A DNA stretch of 64,000 bases from Cyanophora paradoxa (Eukaryota > Glaucocystophyceae > Cyanophorales > Cyanophoraceae): assembly GCA_004431415.1 (NCBI GenBank), contig QPMI01000514.1:62001-126000 (forward strand). Direction: 5' to 3'. Positions 61,101 through 64,000 of this stretch are shown one piece after another. The position numbers and the translations under genes are program-made. Under the pieces are notes generated by a model. The model did not search any database. It was not told the origin of the DNA and saw only the letters and a list, made by a program, of their open reading frames with translations. Numbering within the stretch: the first letter of the stretch is position 1; each line of letters starts with the position of its first letter.

Positions 61101-63926
61101 TGCAGCCCGGCAAGCGCGCGTTACGGAGATGGTGAGAGGAATGGATGGCGTGCTGGAGAGCGCGGCGGGGCCCGGCCAGCGCACCGCCGGGTGCTCGGGT
61201 TGATGAAGGAGACGCGCGCGAAGCTGCGGCGCGGCAGGGTCAGCGGGGCCGGCGGGGACGAGAGGGCCCGGGCGGGCGGGCGGGCGGGCGGGCGGGGCCG
61301 GCGCGCCTCCTGCGGGACTCGTTGAGCCCGTCGCTGAGCGTGCCGGCGTCGCCGTCGCCCTCGCCGGCCCCGGCCCCGCCGGCGCCCTCCCCGCCGCTCG
61401 AGCTCCCCTCCCCGTCCGAGTCCACCTGAGCGGGGCCGCCTCAGAGTCGCCGGGGGCGGGGGCGCTGGGGCGGGGGCGGGGCGGGCCTGCTGCCAGTCGG
61501 GGTCGTCGACGAGGGGCGGGGCCTGGGCCCCGGGGATGTAGGGCCGCAGCAGCGCCGAGCCCCCGATGCTGAGCCCCGACGGCAGCCTGCGCCGGCGGTT
61601 GGGTCGGGCGGAGAAGGGAGGGGGGGAACGGTAGGGGGGTACCTGTTGAGGGAGGGGGGGCGGGCGGCGAGGGAAGGGGTCGCGGGGATGCTGGGCGCCC
61701 GGGGCAGCGGGAGAGCGGCCGCCTCGGGGGCCCGTGCCCCGCTCCCGTGGCTCTGCGGGGGTGCGCCCGGTGACGGGAAGGGGGGGCCGCCAGGGCGGGG
61801 GGTACGGCACCTGCTCTTTCTCGTAGTTGTCGTCGTCGAACTTCACGTCGGCCACCGGGACGGGGGGCAGCGTGTTCCGCACCGAGATCAGGAACGACTG
61901 GACGGCCGGCAGCTGCGTTTGGATCTGGCGGTGCGGATCGGTCGGGGTTTGGGGAGGGGGGGAGGGGGGGTACCTGGGCCATGGGAATGAGATCCTCGAT
62001 GGCCGGAGGGGGCGGCAAGTTTGGCAAGTTAAGTTCCAGGTTCAGGGGAAGGGGGGGCAGGTCCAGACTCCCCGCGGTGGGGATGGGGAGGGGCGGCGTG
62101 ACGGGTTCCTCGGAGGGCCCCGCCGGGGGTAGGAGGTTGATGTCGGGGGAGGGGGCAAAGGTGATGCGGGGGCCGGTCTTGGGGCGGACTGGGGGAACGG
62201 GGAGCGAGAGGCCCTTGCCGGAGTTGGAGGGGGAGCGTTTCTCGTGCTCCGTGAAGGAGGGGAGGGAGGGCACGAGGGAGCGCCGCCGGACGTTCGTCGG
62301 CGCGTTCATCGGCGTCGAGGACGGGGCGGCCATCGAGGTCCCGGGGGTACGCGGCCCCGTGAACATCTCGCGCTGCGGGGCGCGCGGAAGTGAGCGGAGA
62401 GGGGCACGGAGACGGATCGGGGGAGGGGGGGGTACCGCGGCTTCCTGCTCCTGCTCGAGAGTCGCGTCGAAAGTCTGCTTGAGCATGCGGAGGAGCTGCG
62501 CCGGGGGCGTCGGCGGCCGGCGAGTGGCCACGCGCAAGCGGGGTGCCGACCTGCTTCGAGCCCCGGCGGCCGTCGGAGGGCCTTCGGTCGTCCTCCGGGT
62601 TTCGCTCGAGGGGCGCGCTGGGCGCGAGCCCAGGCCCGGCCCCCGCCCCCGCCCCCGCCCCCGCCGCCCCCGGCGCCAGCGCCGGCGCTGGAGCCGGCGC
62701 GACCATCTGCGGGTCGCTCTGCGGGCCCCCAGTGAGGCGGACGCCCAGACGGGTACGATGAAAACCTCTCCAAAAGTACTAAGTACCTGGTGCCGCTCGA
62801 AATCGATGTCGACGGTCGCGAGCTGCTTCTTCATCGCGATCAGAATCTTCCCGATCACGCTGCGGGGGGTACGGCGTCAAGCCCCGGGCGGCTGAGCGCG
62901 GGGGGGGGGTACGGCGCCCGCACCGCTCGGCGAAGCCCGTCGGAGGCGCGTCGCCGTTCGCCTGGCCGGTCCCCAGGCTCTTCTTGCGGGGCCCGCTCGG
63001 CCCGCCCTCCGGCCCGGGCCCCGGCGAGGCGGCGGCGCCCCGCTGCCCCGGCGTGCGCCGCCCCTGCCCCGTCGGCGACGGGGTCTTGTCGTGCGGGCCC
63101 GAGGAGGCGGGGCCCTCTCCCCCGGAGGCCTCGCCGGCGCTGGTCTCGCCGGGCTCGCCCCCCGGGGCGCCCTCCTCGTCGAGGGGCTCGGCGTCGGCGG
63201 GGACGCCGAGCCCGACGCGCTCGCGGAAGACGTGGTCGAAGAGCTGCAGCTCCGCCCTGCCCCGCCCCGCCCCGCCGGCCCCTCAGCGAGGGAGGGGCGC
63301 GAGGGCGCGCGCTGCTGCGCACCGGACGGCGTTGACGAGGTGCTCCCCGTCGTGCCCGGCCGCCGCCGGCCGCGCCGCCGCCTCATCCTCCCCGCCCGTC
63401 CTGCAGTCGATCCTTGAGCCCTGACCACGCGCGGGCGCGAGCGGCGGCGCCGGGCGGGCGGACCGCTTGCGGGCGAGGGCGCCGGCCTGGACTCTGGAGC
63501 GCCACTTGGAGACCGCCTTCTTCTGGAGCTGGACGCGCTTCACGATCGTGAGGAAGATGTGCCACCTGCGCCGCGAGGCCGCTCGGCGGCGAGGCGCGCG
63601 TGGCGCGGGCGGCGGGCGCGGGGCGGACGGCTGGATGGTCTCGTCCGTCTCGTATTCATACTTGAAGTCGTCCCCGTCCGGATCCTCGTCATTATCGTCA
63701 ATAACTGGCGTCGCGGCAGCCGGTGAGACCCAGTGTGCACGGGCTCGGCCCCAGCGAGATCCTCCGCGGACCCGACCGGGCCCAAGCCAGGCGCAGGGCG
63801 GGCGGCGCGCAGGCCGGCGAAGCTACCTGCAGTGAATACGGGGTCCTGGTTGATCGTTGAAAACATGCGCGGCAGCTCCTCGGTCCAATCTTCCGCGACC
63901 TCGTAGTCGCCATCCCACTCGTACAT
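58105..63926 (-). CDS. Very long disordered Pro/Ala/Ser-rich protein, unknown function
   Basis: ATG at 63926 (MYEWDGDYEVAEDWTEELPR) opens an acidic N-terminus; the next exon reads VIDDNDEDPDGDDFKYEYET, then the basic helix WHIFLTIVKRVQLQKKAVSK. Further exons: SVIGKILIAMKKQLATVDID; REMFTGPRTPGTSMAAPSST; LVPSLPSFTEHEKRSPSNSG; LDLPPLPLNLELNLPNLPPP; SFLISVRNTLPPVPVADVKF with DDDNYEKEQ. The remainder down to the stop at 58105 is Pro/Ala/Ser-rich with a triplicated Ala-Pro-Val-Ala-Pro-Glu-Ala unit (59525-59585). Introns are short and nearly all contain GTACCCC. No domain was recognised; Ser-Pro-rich disorder fits a regulatory or scaffold protein, which is inference. It might be two genes, since the boundary around 60-61 kb cannot be tested by eye. 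Confidence 0.55.
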
Positions 63927-64000
63927 AGCTAATCAGCCAGAGAGCCCCAGCCGAAAGGCTGAGTTCAGAACTGAATTGCTGCCACCTTGCCTTGCAGCGA
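63927..64000. other. Upstream flank of the disordered-protein gene at the window edge
   Basis: 74 bases; the plus-strand neighbour, if any, lies outside the window. Confidence 0.5.

Overview
The window is nuclear DNA from a GC-rich, intron-rich, photosynthetic protist. Nearly every gene is split into short exons. Donors are mostly GTGCG, acceptors end in CAG, and CTGAC often lies 10-20 bases upstream of the acceptor. A plastid-lipid-associated (PAP/fibrillin) protein has a signal-peptide-like N-terminus followed by an AFCP motif that resembles the ASAFAP plastid-targeting signal. This suggests a secondary plastid of red-algal origin (stramenopile, haptophyte or cryptophyte). The exact lineage cannot be told from this sequence alone.

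Layout. Positions 43-3514 (+) are the 3' part of a membrane nucleotidyl cyclase with two catalytic domains. A short LINE relic and a hairpin- and palindrome-rich spacer follow. 6084-7039 (+) is a carbonyl-reductase-type SDR. 7372-8944 (-) is an ARM-like conserved protein that diverges from a coiled-coil/PHD-like protein (9191-12520, +). A 5'-truncated LINE with a 15-bp target duplication lies at 12768-14774 (-). Two carbohydrate-binding-type genes then point away from each other: tandem ricin-B-like modules (15608-21273, -) and tandem F5/8C discoidin-like modules (27315-31334, +). Between them sits a complete non-autonomous LTR retrotransposon (22982-26064). The rest is gene-dense: PAP/fibrillin (-), MCMBP (+), ARM+IQ protein (-), an RNF4-like SUMO-targeted ubiquitin ligase (+), an SDIR1-like RING-H2 membrane E3 (-), RAB28 (+), Nudix hydrolase (-), WD40 protein (+), ZIP/ZupT metal transporter (-) and a very long disordered Pro/Ala-rich protein (-).

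Organisation. From 6 kb to 57 kb the genes alternate strand without exception, giving repeated head-to-head pairs. One pair (PAP/MCMBP) has only 66 bp between start codons. A GTACCC motif lies in the sense direction shortly upstream of several start codons and also recurs in the sense direction inside many introns of the gene-dense part. I did not see it in the introns of the two lectin-like genes, whose introns are AT-richer and full of palindromic hexamers, so the window appears to hold two compositional compartments.

Most notable points are the lectin-like divergent pair split by a young LTR element, the exact 6-base microexon needed to complete the RNF4-like RING finger, the promoter/intron GTACCC motif, and the two-domain cyclase with asymmetric active-site residues. 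Splice models were worked out by eye. They are firm where I give exon coordinates (SDR, RNF4-like, RING-H2, RAB28, Nudix) and approximate elsewhere.
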